A DNA stretch of 64,000 bases from Conus ventricosus (taxonomy: Eukaryota > Mollusca > Gastropoda > Neogastropoda > Conidae), in assembly GCA_018398815.1 (NCBI GenBank), contig CM031620.1, positions 68,196,314-68,260,313 of the forward strand, in the 5' to 3' direction. The notes under the pieces are model-generated. The model was not told the origin of the DNA. It saw only the letters and a list, made by a program, of their open reading frames with translations, and did not search any database. The translations under genes and the position numbers were made by a program. This document shows, one piece after another, positions 47,948 to 59,212 of this stretch (the stretch's first letter is position 1; every line of letters starts with the position of its first letter).

Positions 47948-48520
47948 AAAGACCATGCTCCGCATTGTCTCAAAACAACGGTACAAAAAGGACAACAACC
48001 GAATTTGCTGACACACAGCTACACGCGCAAAGTTTGGAAAATACTTTACAACCAACGGTTTATAAGTTATAAAATATACAATTAGTGAATACCACTCCAA
48101 TGAGTTATCATTGAGTGCGCTCTTGCGTTTTTAATTTACTCATTCTATAACGACCTCTGTGCGCAGCTTATGCAATTCCCCTACCTGCGGATTTGCCATC
48201 TCTCCTTTTCACAATCTTATGAAAAGCACAATATAATATGATCGCGATCCATGACACTTCACTGAGGAATCTCATCCTCGCTTATTGCAAATAATGCATC
48301 ACTACACAAGCGACTGTATGCTCCACGCATAACTACATACCACATGAACAAGTCTCACAAAGAAAATATGAACAAGTCTCACACAAAAAAAAATATGAAC
48401 CATAGCCAACTGGGAATGAACCCATATCCAATCAACATAACTGGAATCAACACATATTATCAACAAAGCACCCTGGATATGACTGACTCCTCTGAGTTGC
48501 AGCTTGCTAGACTACACGAC
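47948..48520 (-). other. gypsy interior between RNase H and 3' LTR, no integrase seen
   Basis: AT-rich. A short tandem duplication around ATGAACAAGTCTCACA lies at 48,342-48,385. No HHCC or DDE integrase motif was found. Confidence 0.6.
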
Positions 48521-49270
48521 TTAAATAGTCAGCTCCGACATTCTGTTCGACCTGGGATGTACTGCACTCGATACCTGTAGGGCTTGCAGTGCCATTGCCC
48601 AACGCAGAACTCTGCTGTTTTTCAGCTGCGCCTCCTGCAGGAATTTGAGTGGTTGATGATCCGTCTCGATCACGAACTCTTTCCCATACAAGTATTTGTG
48701 GAACTTCTGCACGGCCCACACGACAGCTAAACACTCCTTCTCCACCGTTGCGTACCCTTCTTCACACTTTGTCAACTTCCTGCTAGCGTATCTCACAGGA
48801 AACTCGACTCCTTCATGCCCTGCAACAATACTGCACCTATCCCACCACCTGATGCATCTGTCCGCAAACAAAAATGGTTTGGACATATCTGGTAGCTTCA
48901 AGATGGACGGGAACCTAGTCTTTCCAACACCGTCTGCAGTGCTTGCTCTGCAGCGTCTGACCACTCGACCACTGCGGTTTCCCTGCCTTGACTAAATCAC
49001 TGAGAGGACTCGTGATTGCTGCGAAATTTGGGACAAAACTCCCTATAGAACCCAATAAAACCTAGCAGACTCCTGACTTCTGTTTGGTCTTTGGTCTCTC
49101 TGAATTCATCATCTTCTCCACCTTTCCTCTTTCGGCTGCTTTGTGTCGCCCCCCGACAAAAAAACTAGGGAATCCTACTGTTACCCCTTTACGTAAAACC
49201 CCCCTGTTGATTTCTGGAATTAGGCAAAAAAATTCCCCTTCTTTGCTGGGTCCCCCTTCACCTCTCAAGA
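48521..49270 (-). pseudogene. gypsy reverse transcriptase C-terminal end and RNase H
   Basis: From right to left on the minus strand: ERPKTKQ (about 49,078-49,100), LGFIGFYREF (49,035-49,065, the RT connection motif), then the RNase H part with EGVEFPVRYASRKLTKCEEG (about 48,758-48,815), YATVEKECLAVVWAVQKFHK (48,700-48,757) and FVIETDHQPLKFL (48,646-48,690). The Glu of KECLA and the Asp of TDHQPL are the recognised catalytic positions. The frame from 48,521 to 48,964 is open, with a frame change near 48,830. The RT palm with its YxDD box should lie right of 49.3 kb but is unreadable in the corrupted sequence. Confidence 0.88.
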
Positions 49271-49599
49271 TTGCTGTGGTTAAAAAAAATTAAAAAGACT
49301 CGGTCACCCGTTTTCCCGGTGCCGAGATGACTCCCTGGGGAAATCGTGACCCACTGACATGACAGTGTCACAAAACCCCTGTGGTCCCTTAATGAGTGTC
49401 CCCTTCCTGTCTTCCCTTGGGTGAAACTGGGTACAAAGCCCCCCCCTTTTCACAAGAAAAGTCTCCCCCCTCAAACCTCCTGTTTTCCCTCTTTCCCCCT
49501 CTTGCCAACTCCCAAGATTTCACGGGAAGGGTCTTGTTCCTGCGCTGCTAAACTATCAGGCGCACCTTGCCGATTCCCTTCCTGGAAAAAAATAAGGTT

Positions 49600-49960
49600 A
49601 AAAAAACCCTTTTCCCTCCTTTTTTGCTCCTGTTGAACTGCCCCCCTGTAGCAGTCAAAAATAGGATCCCCTGGACCCCTTCCCCCGGGAATATTTCCAA
49701 TGATAAATCAGGGAAGGGGTTTGCCTTCCAACGCGACAACCCCCTGAAAAGTAAGGGGTACGTACTTCTTCTTAAAAGGGAAAACCCCCTCACGTGCCAT
49801 CGTTGGTCGGGTTTGGATTTGCCCTGTCAAATCCCTTTTTGCCAGGTTGTTCTACACCCCGCATGCAACCAGTGTTGTAACACTTTCCCCCTTGCTGGCA
49901 ATCCATTTTCCACTGGAAAGAACCCCCCAGCCTGGCCCCTCTACCCCGGGACACTGATGC
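49600..49960 (-). pseudogene. gypsy aspartic protease region, corrupted
   Basis: On the minus strand a TGC-containing segment (CYNTGC...GVEQPGKKGF, about 49,815-49,890) occupies the place of the DTG active site. It is followed by FIIGNIPGG (about 49,680-49,705), the conserved IIGN(I/V)PG motif also present in the second gypsy element at 63.6 kb. Frames change several times. The assignment rests on motif order and position between the zinc knuckle and RT. Confidence 0.65.
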
Positions 49961-49989
49961 GCCCAGTGCTCCCATGGGCCCGAAAACCC

Positions 49990-50180
49990 CTCTTCAGCGA
50001 ATCCCTTTTGGTTCCATGGGGTGTTTCCTTGACGCCCCCTTACCCATCTTGCAAGGGGGGTTTTTTTGGGCCTTCGGGAAACCCTCATGCGACAATCCTC
50101 GCCAAGCCTTCTTGTGACAAATGAAACACCTAATTTCCCTTTTCCCTCCTTCTGCCCACCAGGGTTTGAGATTTTGCAAA
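49990..50180 (-). pseudogene. gypsy Gag zinc knuckle, corrupted
   Basis: RCFICHKKAWRGLSHEG (about 50,085-50,140, minus strand) is a CCHC nucleocapsid finger in which the first C-x2-C survives and the His/Cys end is damaged. It lies between gag and protease as expected. Confidence 0.65.
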
Positions 50181-50517
50181 AAAACTCTCTAGTCCCTTAC
50201 CTTCTCCCCGTGCCTGCCCCTGTTTCCCCTGCACTTCGTCCCCAAACGTGCTCTCTATACCCCTCGGGAAACTTCAAAAAATCCCCTGCTTTTTGGGCTG
50301 TCCCTCTTTAAAATTAGGGTTTAAAAATCAGGGCCCCCTGAAAAAATCTGTTTTTTCATAACTAGCTCTTTCAACTCAGCGAACTCCTTCTTCGCCCACC
50401 AACTTAACCATTTTTCAAAATAGGGATCCAAAGTGCACCAAAAACTGGTGTCTCCCCCGTTGTAATTTAGCTGAACGAAATTTTTCCTGATCCTTCCCTC
50501 GTGGGTCAAACCCTTCA

Positions 50518-51121
50518 TTAAAAAAATTTACAGCCCCAAAATAAACTGTTGTTCGTGGAAAAGCAGTGAAAATCTGAAGGCCTTACCCTAATAGCGTACA
50601 AAATGACTCCCCACCCTTCGGGGGCCAACCCTGAGGGTCGCAAACTTTTCGAAAGACTGTTTATGCATAAAATCGAACTTTTCCCTTCCGAAAAATTTTG
50701 GGCAATTGGGTCGGGGGGCATAGTACGCACAGAGACTGGAAATTTAAACTCCATCTCGGTGGTCCCCCTTTGTATTCTCACTTTCTCCAACTCTAATTGA
50801 ACCTTTAACCTTTCCTTTTTCCCTGCGTTTCCCTAGCTTTAATCCTTTTTTTTTTCCCCTCTTTTGCTTCTTTCTTTCTTTTTCCCCGCTCTGTTTTTTC
50901 TCCTGCGATAGGGCGTCTTTCCGCTTCACCCCTTTCCCTTTTTTGTTGGTTTTCAACAAATGCCGAAAATATCCCCTGAGTAACCTAAATCCGAGCGCGC
51001 TCACGTTGTTAAATGGGGGTTTCTTTCTTCCCCCATTGTATCTCTTTCTTTTTTTTTTTTTTTTGACAAGATTTTTAACACGACCCAAACTGATGGTTAC
51101 CGACACGAGGGGTAATAGCAA
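50518..51121 (-). pseudogene. gypsy gag remnant
   Basis: Two open pieces on the minus strand: a very basic Lys-rich piece (50,744-51,121) and a piece with MPPDPIAQNFSEGKSSI (50,518-50,790). I recognise no capsid motif with certainty. The call comes from the position between the 5' LTR and the zinc knuckle. Confidence 0.5.
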
Positions 51122-51430
51122 CCCTATGAAATAATATTATTTGGGACAACGTAAGTTAGTTTTTATAAGAGCCCGCCTGCCCACATGAAGCGAATTTAAA
51201 GGGAAATCTGTCAAAATTTACTCTGGGGGCGAAAGCCAACCCTAGTATTACTATTTTGGGAAGCAATCCCAAAGCCTAGTTTTTTAACTTTTTGGGGAAA
51301 CAACAGAAAGAAAAACCCCTTGTTTAGGATTAAAATACTTAAATCCCACCCATTTCCTTTTGAAAATTTAAAAATTTATAATTGGGGGCCAGAATACGGG
51401 GCAGGTCCCCAAAAAATTGCAACCTGGTTT

Positions 51431-52924
51431 TGTCATGGAGGAAGGAAAAGCGCACACCCAAAAAAAACCACTCAAGCTTGCTTACGATCCTTTATATATC
51501 AGCATTGTCACATCAAACCCTAGTAAAGTCTATAATTTTATATACTGATTGGAAAGAAACATCAATGTTTTGGGAATAAAAACAAAATAAAACATTCTCT
51601 TTTTCCAAACTTCACAAAACATTTTCTAAAACACATTAAAAAAAACCCGGGGTTTAAAATGATTTTACTTTTACCTGGCCCAGGTGATCTTAACTATTCA
51701 CAAATCCTGTCTTTTCTTTTCTTTTTTTTTCTTTTCCTGTCACTTCACAACACGACACAATACCGGCACGGGGTTTTGGGGCTGATGGCGCCTGGTCGGG
51801 TGAGACTTTTGGGTTGGTGGGTGGTTCTGCTTGGCAAGTGACGCTGCCAGGTATAGGTCGAAACCCCCGGGTTGGGTAGAACAGGGTATCAACATCGATC
51901 TGTTTCCTTTCTGTCTTTCCGCATTTTAACCCTTGCATTCTCTCTCTTTCCCTTTAGTTGCCTTATCAAATAATGGTTGCTTTTCTTTTCTTTTTTTTTT
52001 TTTTTCTTTCTTTTCTTCTTCATAAAAATTTGCAACTTTTCCTTCTCCAATCTTCCCCATCCTTCCCTTGCAGACCCTCTTTCTAACTCTCAAAATTGGT
52101 TTTTCTCTCCCCATTCTCTCTCTTCTCTGCCCCTTTTCCCTAGGCTCCCTCAGAACCTCTCTCTCCCTCTGTCGTTTTCCCTCGTTCTCCCCTCTCTTCC
52201 TCTTTTTTGCCTTTTCCCTGTGCAGAGACTAAAATAAAACCCCCTCATTTTCTGTCTCTGTTGTTTACTCCCCGCCTTTGTAGGGGGAGCCTACTTCCCG
52301 AACTCCCCCTCTCTCTCTCTGTCTGTTCTTTTTTTTCCTTCCCCTCTCTCTCTCACCCCAATTCCCTTTTTCCTCTAACCGTGTTCAAGGGCCAGTACCA
52401 TTGGTCGTATTTTTTCCCCTGACCCCGAAGTTGTCCCCTCTAAATTCCCCGGGCGTTCAAATCTGACGTCCCCTCAACGCCCTTACTCTCTGTGGGGTCA
52501 ATTGGCAATTTAATTGATTAGCTAGATTTTTACCCCCCCCACACTCCCTTTCCCCCCCTTTCCCACTTATGGCGCGGTGTGGCTTAAGGGGGGGCACTGG
52601 TCAAACTAAATTTGGCCAGCTGAGTCTGGGGGAGGCACCACAGTCCGAGTAAAATGACGTTGGTTCCACAAATTGGCAGATGAGCTTTGGGTCGGCCTGC
52701 ACCGTCCGCTAGCAGAGGCGTCGGCAAAGTCTTAGCCGTATAGCCGGGAAGACCCCCTTCCCGAAACCTCTCCACTAAGCTTAATTGGCCGGGCCCGCCT
52801 ATGGGGCCCCCTTTCTGACCCCAGAAAAGTTTGAGTTTGGGGTTTTTTTTTCCCAACAAATTTATGGCGACTCCCCCAAGTGGGTTGTTCCCCCAAATTA
52901 GGTTGTTTCTTTTTTGTCCGTGCA
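51431..52924 (-). repeat. gypsy 5' LTR (corrupted copy)
   Basis: 1,494 bp, colinear with 46,374-47,934 over its whole length. Shared landmarks include GTGTTCAAGGGCCAGTACCA, TTAATTGATTAGCTAGATTT and CCACTAAGCTTAATTGGCC. The differences are mainly run-length changes and single-base losses. Confidence 0.88.
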
Positions 52925-52939
52925 CTGGGCCCGGCGATT

Positions 52940-53160
52940 TACGTGGTACGTGGGGTGGGGGCACAGGCGACAGTTTTCCTTGGTGAGGCCGGTTTTAGCA
53001 GACGGGGGTCACCGCATGCGATTTTGTGACGTTTGGGGCGGCCCCGGGTTTTCCTATCAACGTCCCGGGGTGTGGGTTTGGTAGTAAACCAAGACTGGAG
53101 GTGCGATCGTCCTTCGATCTTACATCTTTGGCCCCCCCCGACGAGGTCGCTCATCGTACT
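52940..53160 (-). pseudogene. Tc1-like transposase, N-terminal DNA-binding part
   Basis: On the minus strand DVDRKTRGRPKRHKI (about 53,023-53,067), with the GRPR-like hook between the two helix-turn-helix halves of Tc1 transposases, then RLLKPASPRKTVA (about 52,968-53,010), matching the start of the second half. The upstream part (53,070-53,160) is only loosely alignable. It belongs with the catalytic half at 45,740-46,373. Confidence 0.65.
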
Positions 53161-53627
53161 TCCGTTAGTTGGAAAGCGTTGGTGAGCCCCTGAATAAAAA
53201 GAGGCTAACCCTAGCCGTCGGAAAATTTTCTCCGGGGAAAAGCCGTCTGCAGCCATCCCCGGCCCGTCCTCGCCCCTGTTGTCAGTTTCGTTTTTGGGGA
53301 TGCTTTAATCAGAGCTCTGGTGCGCCCCCTAAATACCCATTCCGTACAACTTTGTTGAGAAATGTTCAGTATAGCCCGGTTTGTCGTGCAAAAAAGCCAG
53401 AAACCCATGCAATACTGCTTCTTCGTAAATTTGAGCAAACTTTCAAGAAAAGCCGTGTTTTGACAACCTTTTCCTGCCCCCAAAAACGGGGTTGCTGAAC
53501 TGCAATTCTGCAAAAAAAGGTCAGGCCGTGGGCCCGTGGGAAAGGCTTTGGGAAAACCCCGGTTTCCATTTTTTTTCGCACGCGGTGTTGGCATGAAAAA
53601 TAAAAACGGAAGCGCTGTTTTAAAGGC
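53161..53627 (-). other. Tc1-like 5' region, corrupted
   Basis: Between the N-terminal coding part and the right terminus. Frames of 70-150 codons are open but have no motif. Confidence 0.4.
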
Positions 53628-53648
53628 GGCCCTTAACTTTAGTTCCGC
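53628..53648 (-). repeat. Tc1-like right terminal inverted repeat
   Basis: GGCCCTTAACTTTAGTTC matches the reverse complement of the left terminus over 18 bases; the outermost bases are damaged. TA follows at 53,650-53,651. Confidence 0.8.
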
Positions 53649-53680
53649 GTAATTTGTATTCATTTGTCCAAATCACGCAA

Positions 53681-53715
<35 letters not shown>

Positions 53716-53832
53716 CTTCTCTCTCTCTTCTCTTCTCTTTCCTTTTTCCCTCCCCCCTCCTCCCTCTTCTCATTCTCTTCCTCTTCTCTCTCTCTCTCTC
53801 TCCCCTTTCTCTTCCCCCCCCCCCCCCCCCCC
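53681..53832. repeat. (CT)n with a poly-C end
   Basis: CT run, CT/T-rich middle and a C run at 53,814-53,832. Confidence 0.9.
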
Positions 53833-54058
53833 TTCCTTCCCTAGGATACCCCGTTAGCTAACTTTTCATACCCCACCCCCCTTTAAACCGTGGACGATAC
53901 TCTTTCCCCTAGACAATTTAATAAACCCTTAAAACTTCTCCCCCCAAAAACCCGCAAGTTAGCAATAACTTTTGCTTCATCTCAAAATTTTTTTGTGATA
54001 TTTGTGTAGTGCGTTTTGAGTTTTGTTTTTTGCCCGCGCATGGGCGTTTCCCTGTTCC

Positions 54059-54540
54059 ATTGTGTGTGTGTGTGTGGGGTGTGTGTGTGTGTGTGTGTGT
54101 GTGTTGGTGTGTGTGTGTTGTGTGTGTGGTTTTAAAGGAGAGAGAGAGAGAGAGGAAGAGAGGGGGGAGAAAAGAGAGGGGGAGAGGGGAGAGAGAGAGA
54201 GGGGGAGAGGAGAGAGATATGCACACACGCATGCGTGGGGACACACCACCAAACCACCCATACATTTTCCCCACTCATGTATCAGTTTTTATGGTGTGTG
54301 TGCGTTTTGTGTGTGCGTGTGTGTGGCGTGTGTGTGTGTGTGCGTGGTGCGTGTGTTTTGGTTAGATGTGTTTTTGAGGTGTGTGTGTGTGTGTGTGTTT
54401 TGTGTGTTGGGGGTGTGTGTGTGAGATGTGTGGTGTGTGGTGGTGCTGGTACGTGCGACGTGTGCGTGTGTGTGCATGTGCGTGGAGAAGAGAGGGGAGG
54501 AGGAGAGAGAAGGAGAGAGGAGAGGAGAGAGAGAGAAGGG
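54059..54540. repeat. (GT)n and (GA)n microsatellite cluster
   Basis: GT (54,059-54,132), GA (54,138-54,218), GT with GTGC (54,294-54,482), GA (54,484-54,540), separated by short unique pieces. Confidence 0.9.
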
Positions 54541-54559
54541 GAATTTTTAACCCAAACTG

Positions 54560-54676
54560 CGTGGGCAACCGAACAAACCACACACATACATTTCCGCACT
54601 CAGTGATACCAGACTCTGTCGTCTGATATAACTTTTAGTGGGAAGACGTTAAACTGAAGAAGAACAACAACAACTC
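54560..54676 (+). mobile_element. LINE 3' end with (AAC)n tail
   Basis: AGTGGGAAGACGTTAAACTG (54,637-54,656) then AAGAAGAACAACAACAAC. The same GTGG(A)AGGAC(A/G)TTAAAC signature occurs at 57,316-57,335. It is a short 3' fragment only. Confidence 0.6.
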
Positions 54677-55365
54677 ATGCACTCCCTTACAGTACAGGAG
54701 GGACACAAACCGTTGAAGGAGGTATGATAGGTCAGAGATGGATGGGGCAGAGAGGAGGTCAAAGCCGAGGGAACAAATCATATAATTATCCCCATAATAT
54801 TACATAATAGGGTGACAGGCTATGTGAATGACAGTATGGATAGTCATGGGAAAATATATGGATAGTCGTGGGAAGACAACGAGAGACAGAAATCGTATAA
54901 TAGCCGCACTCTTATATTATGGATATCCTAATTCATTACATCTACACCCAACTCTTAAAACTCCTTTCCTTCTACCTCAAATGTCTCCGAATTTCTGATT
55001 TGGGTCTTATTTTAAAGAAGAAACAAAAAGAAAAAAAACGAAAGAAAATGATGTGTAGTAGTTCCATGGCATTATGGTATACTTATTACAAGTTGCAGCT
55101 TTTGGACTGCTCATTATTAATAGGCCTAAATAGTGTATGACGAAGAAAGAGAAATAATTATGACAATGATATTTGAGAAATTTGCGTTATTAGCTGTTTA
55201 ACCGCTTCGGCCTTTTTGGACTATGTGACCTTTTACTTCTTAACTTCGCGGCATCACAAAACGAACACATGTCTTTGATCTTGGTCAAAAGGAACTTCAT
55301 CTTTTGAAAATTTCAGTTCTGTCTTCTACCGCAAGACTTGAGAGGTTCAAGATCCAGCTTTGTCG
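54677..55365. other. ordinary stretch, nothing recognised
   Basis: AT-rich unique sequence; a GGATAGTC(A/G)TGGGAA word occurs twice at 54,837 and 54,862. Confidence 0.5.
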
Positions 55366-55368
55366 GCA

Positions 55369-55397
55369 GTGTGTGTGTGTGTGTGTGTGCGTGTGTG

Positions 55398-55448
<51 letters not shown>

Positions 55449-55449
55449 A

Positions 55450-55510
<61 letters not shown>

Positions 55511-55530
55511 ACGCGCGCATGCGCGTGTGT
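55369..55530. repeat. (GT)n and (GTGC)n microsatellite
   Basis: GT run, then GTGC units, then GT, ending in GCGCACGCGCGC. Confidence 0.97.
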
Positions 55531-55699
55531 GGCATCCACTTGTTTAGAAGAAACATATCCAAATATTGACGGTGCTTTGAATGTTTCTTTTTGTTTTCGA
55601 ACATTAATTCGTTTGTCTTTTTTAAAAGAACCCATCCAAAACAAAAGATAATTTATATAAATGTGTTATGTTTCACATTTTGAACATATTATTATATTT

Positions 55700-56230
55700 A
55701 GGCCTTAGGTGCCTTAAAACGAGCGTAATGAAAGAAAACCCATTTTCAACGTTACGTTCTGCATTTTTTTTCTGCGTTGTTTATTTCACTAAACTAGATA
55801 AAAGCTTTCGAAAAGAAATGGATGATCCTTTCAACCAAATACTATGTTAATTAATTTCAAATCACGGCTTCCTTGGAGCTTTGAATGCCTTAAAAGGACT
55901 GCAGTAAAACAAAGCCAAATGATGCCTGAAGCTCTGCATTATGGCCTCTGATAACGTTTGGGTTACTTGTGACTAAAATGGTTACTTTGACTCGTTTGTA
56001 AATTCATGATTTTAAGTGCCCTAGAAGCACTGCAATTAAAGCAAGACAGCTGGAACTGTCTGTTCTGCGATTTGGCTTGTATTAGCTTTTAGACTCTATT
56101 ATGTTTGTGTTTCTGTTCTGACAATTAAGGATAATCATTTACTCTTTAAGGTTAGTTTATGAATGTGTTGAGACCTTAGGTGCCTTTAAATGGATTATCG
56201 AACAAGCTCACACATCTTATATGGCCAACA
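55700..56230. repeat. degenerate tandem repeat, period about 130-180 bp
   Basis: Four positions (about 55,707, 55,887, 56,017 and 56,180) carry a common opening, (A/T)GTGCCTTAAA or close variants, often followed by GCAATTAAAG or GCAGTAAAAC. Two or three of the units also carry a TCTGCATT or TCTGCGATT word later. The units differ strongly, so this is an old array. Confidence 0.45.
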
Positions 56231-56816
<586 letters not shown>

Positions 56817-56819
<3 letters not shown>

Positions 56820-57345
56820 TTTAGTGATAGGTACAATGGGAAAACGTTCAAACAAGTCTCCTCCTTGTCTAAGGAGATTGAAAGCTTGATCCATAGATTC
56901 CGTTTGAACGCGTTGAAAATAAAATATTGTCATAATGTTAAATGTATGTGTGGGAAATCCTTAAATGTCAGTCATTTGCTGATTCAATGCCCAAGAGCAA
57001 GAGAGCTCCCAAGACATTTGGGTATTGATGGTTATGCTGATGGATCGACTTCATTTCCTTTACGATATATTAAACATTTACTCTGTTCTTGACTCAGTTT
57101 GTAAGTGTTTGTTAAATAGTTCAATTAGTCCTTATCTGTAGATCTTATCACTTCTCACTTAAAATTGTTAAGGTGGAAGAGGGATGGGGGGGGGGGGGGG
57201 GGGGGGTGAGGGGGGGGGGGAGAGCAGGGGATGTCATATTCTATCGTTAATGGAATAATACACTTCATCACTTGCATACTTCATTCACCCACACATAAAC
57301 TGTCTGAATCACTATAGTGGAAGGACATTAAACCGACGACGACAC
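56817..57345 (+). pseudogene. LINE C-terminal fragment and 3' end
   Basis: IESLIHRFRLNALKIKYCH (56,877-56,933) then CMCGKSLNVSHLLIQCPRAR (56,945-57,004) show the CxC...HxxxxC finger found at the C terminus of Jockey/I-type LINE proteins. The frame stops at 57,092. A poly-G run follows at 57,187, then the 3' signature AGTGGAAGGACATTAAAC (57,317-57,334) and GACGACGACACACA. Only the last 70-80 codons of the protein are present, a 5'-truncated copy or one disrupted by the CA repeat. Confidence 0.65.
57187..57221. repeat. poly-G run
   Basis: A run of about 20 G, TGA, then about 12 G, inside the LINE 3' region. Confidence 0.9.
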
Positions 57346-57379
57346 ACACACACACGAATGTAAATTTGACTTTCGTCAA

Positions 57380-57820
57380 AAACGTTAATGATAAAAAAAA
57401 TCACTTGCGACAATTTTTCTTTCCAGGGCAGGCTGCATCATTTTCTGTGATATTTTGACGCTCAACCGCGGCGACGTTTTTTCACTTAGCAGAAAAAATC
57501 GTTGCTGTGAAATATTAACGCTGCGACCATATTTCACGGGAAAAGTTAACGCTAGCAGTAAGATTTCACTTGAAAATGTGTCGCAAGCGACAGCATTTAC
57601 TGACTACAATATTTCACAGTGTCCTGTCGCAAAAAGCTGTCGCAAAATTTTGAGCGACAGTATTTTATGGACAGCTACAATATTCTATAGGAGATTTTTC
57701 GTGAAAAGTTGTAGCGCGACAATTTTTTTCCAGAAAATATTGTCGCTGCAACAATATTTCACGTGAAATGCTATCGCTGCGATACAATTCTACGGCGACA
57801 GTATTATATACGACACCGGC
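57380..57820 (-). repeat. array of short palindromic GTCGC/GCGAC units, right member
   Basis: Palindromic or half-palindromic words every 20-40 bases: CTTGCGACAAT, CCGCGGCGACG, TCGTTGCTGTG, ACGCTGCGACC, TGTCGCAAGCGACAGC, CTGTCGC...GCTGTCGC, GAGCGACAGTATT, GTAGCGCGACAA, TTGTCGCTGCAACAA and GCTATCGCTGCGATA, with spacers such as ATTTCACG. It closes with the exact reverse complement of the first 23 bases of the left member (57,798-57,820). Confidence 0.8.
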
Positions 57821-57837
57821 TCTACCTGGGTATGCAG

Positions 57838-58376
<539 letters not shown>

Positions 58377-58465
<89 letters not shown>
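58377..58465. repeat. (CT)n microsatellite
   Basis: Uninterrupted CT for about 89 bases. Confidence 0.98.
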
Positions 58466-58468
<3 letters not shown>

Positions 58469-58640
58469 CTGGCCTCAACGTTGTTGTCACTCTTCCTTTT
58501 TCTGTTATCCACCATCTCCGTTCTACAGTCCGTTTTCTCATCCCTGTTGACCTTCTTTCTCTGTCCTTCCTTTCTTTTCCAATTACTACCCTCCCTTTTG
58601 CCTATTCTTCTCGTTTCTATCTGTCCACCTGTCAACGTAC

Positions 58641-58648
58641 ATCTCTCT

Positions 58649-58730
<82 letters not shown>
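58641..58730. repeat. (CT)n microsatellite
   Basis: CT run with one TTTTC interruption. Confidence 0.97.
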
Positions 58731-58733
<3 letters not shown>

Positions 58734-58734
58734 G

Positions 58735-59212
58735 TATTCAAAGAAAGGTATCACTCATTTCAAATAGTTGAATCTCTTCTCTTCTCTCTTCTAAGGGTTT
58801 CCATTCTAATTTACTCATGTCCTTCCTAGTATTCCCCTTTTCTTGATGTGGTTCCCTGTTACGAACCGTGCTGCTCTCTTCTGAATCTTTTCGAGGTTAT
58901 CAATGTCCTTTAGATGGTAAGGATCCCAGACTGAGCAACCATATTCCAGTACTGGTCTAACCAGTGTTTTGTAGCAGTCGTCTTTAACCTTTTGGGGGCA
59001 GTCGTTGATATTCCTGTATAAGAAAGCTAAGATGTATTTGCTTTCTTACATACTAAATTGTAATGTTCTTTCCATTTGAGACGACTATCTATCATCACGC
59101 CCAAATATTTTGCAGCATTAGCTTCTTTAAGAATAGTATTATGAATAGAATATTCTGATCTAGTTGGTGAGCGTTTATTACAAATACACAACACTTGGCA
59201 CTTCTGGGGATG
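58735..59212 (-). pseudogene. Jockey/CR1-type LINE reverse transcriptase C-terminal fragment
   Basis: On the minus strand: KCQVLCICNKRSP (about 59,165-59,200), ANAAKYLGVMIDSRLKWKEH (about 59,067-59,127, the KYLGV motif after the RT active site), then in another frame YRNINDCPQKVKDDCYKTLV (about 58,965-59,024), RPVLEYGCSVWDPYHLKDID (about 58,905-58,964) and LEKIQKRAARFVTGN (58,860-58,904). The thumb and C-terminal region of an ORF2 are present; the catalytic part would lie to the right but is cut by the gypsy LTR at 59,213. One frameshift near 59,035. Confidence 0.88.

Larger units (their letters stand above)
46374..52924 (-). mobile_element. Ty3/gypsy LTR retrotransposon inserted in the Tc1-like element
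   Basis: Two direct repeats of about 1.5 kb (46,374-47,934 and 51,431-52,924) flank a 3.5-kb interior. Each begins TGTCA and ends TGACA or a corrupted form of it, the standard TG...CA LTR ends. The interior coding signals are on the minus strand in the order gag, zinc knuckle, protease, reverse transcriptase end and RNase H, so the right repeat is the 5' LTR. No integrase is found between RNase H (48,521) and the 3' LTR (47,934), where only about 590 bases remain; a complete element would need over 1.2 kb there. The copy is therefore internally deleted and non-autonomous. Everything right of about 49.1 kb is in corrupted sequence. Confidence 0.88.
45499..53651 (-). mobile_element. Tc1-like DNA transposon, split by a Ty3/gypsy insertion
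   Basis: Terminal inverted repeats lie at 45,501-45,527 and about 53,628-53,648, both next to a TA dinucleotide, the target of Tc1/mariner elements. The transposase is on the minus strand: its C-terminal half lies left (45,740-46,373) and its N-terminal part right (52,940-53,160) of a gypsy element at 46,374-52,924. Subtracting the insert leaves about 1.6 kb, the usual Tc1 size. The right part lies in the corrupted 49.1-54 kb block, which explains the imperfect right terminus. Before the insertion the element was already, or has since become, frame-broken. Confidence 0.85.
49100..54000. other. second homopolymer-inflated, low-confidence block
   Basis: The same texture as 2.7-30.1 kb begins inside the gypsy interior at about 49.1 kb and fades by 54 kb. 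The 5' LTR (51,431-52,924) can be compared base by base with its clean sister. It has lost scattered single bases, lengthened C, A, G and T runs, and is 67 bases shorter overall. Confidence 0.8.
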
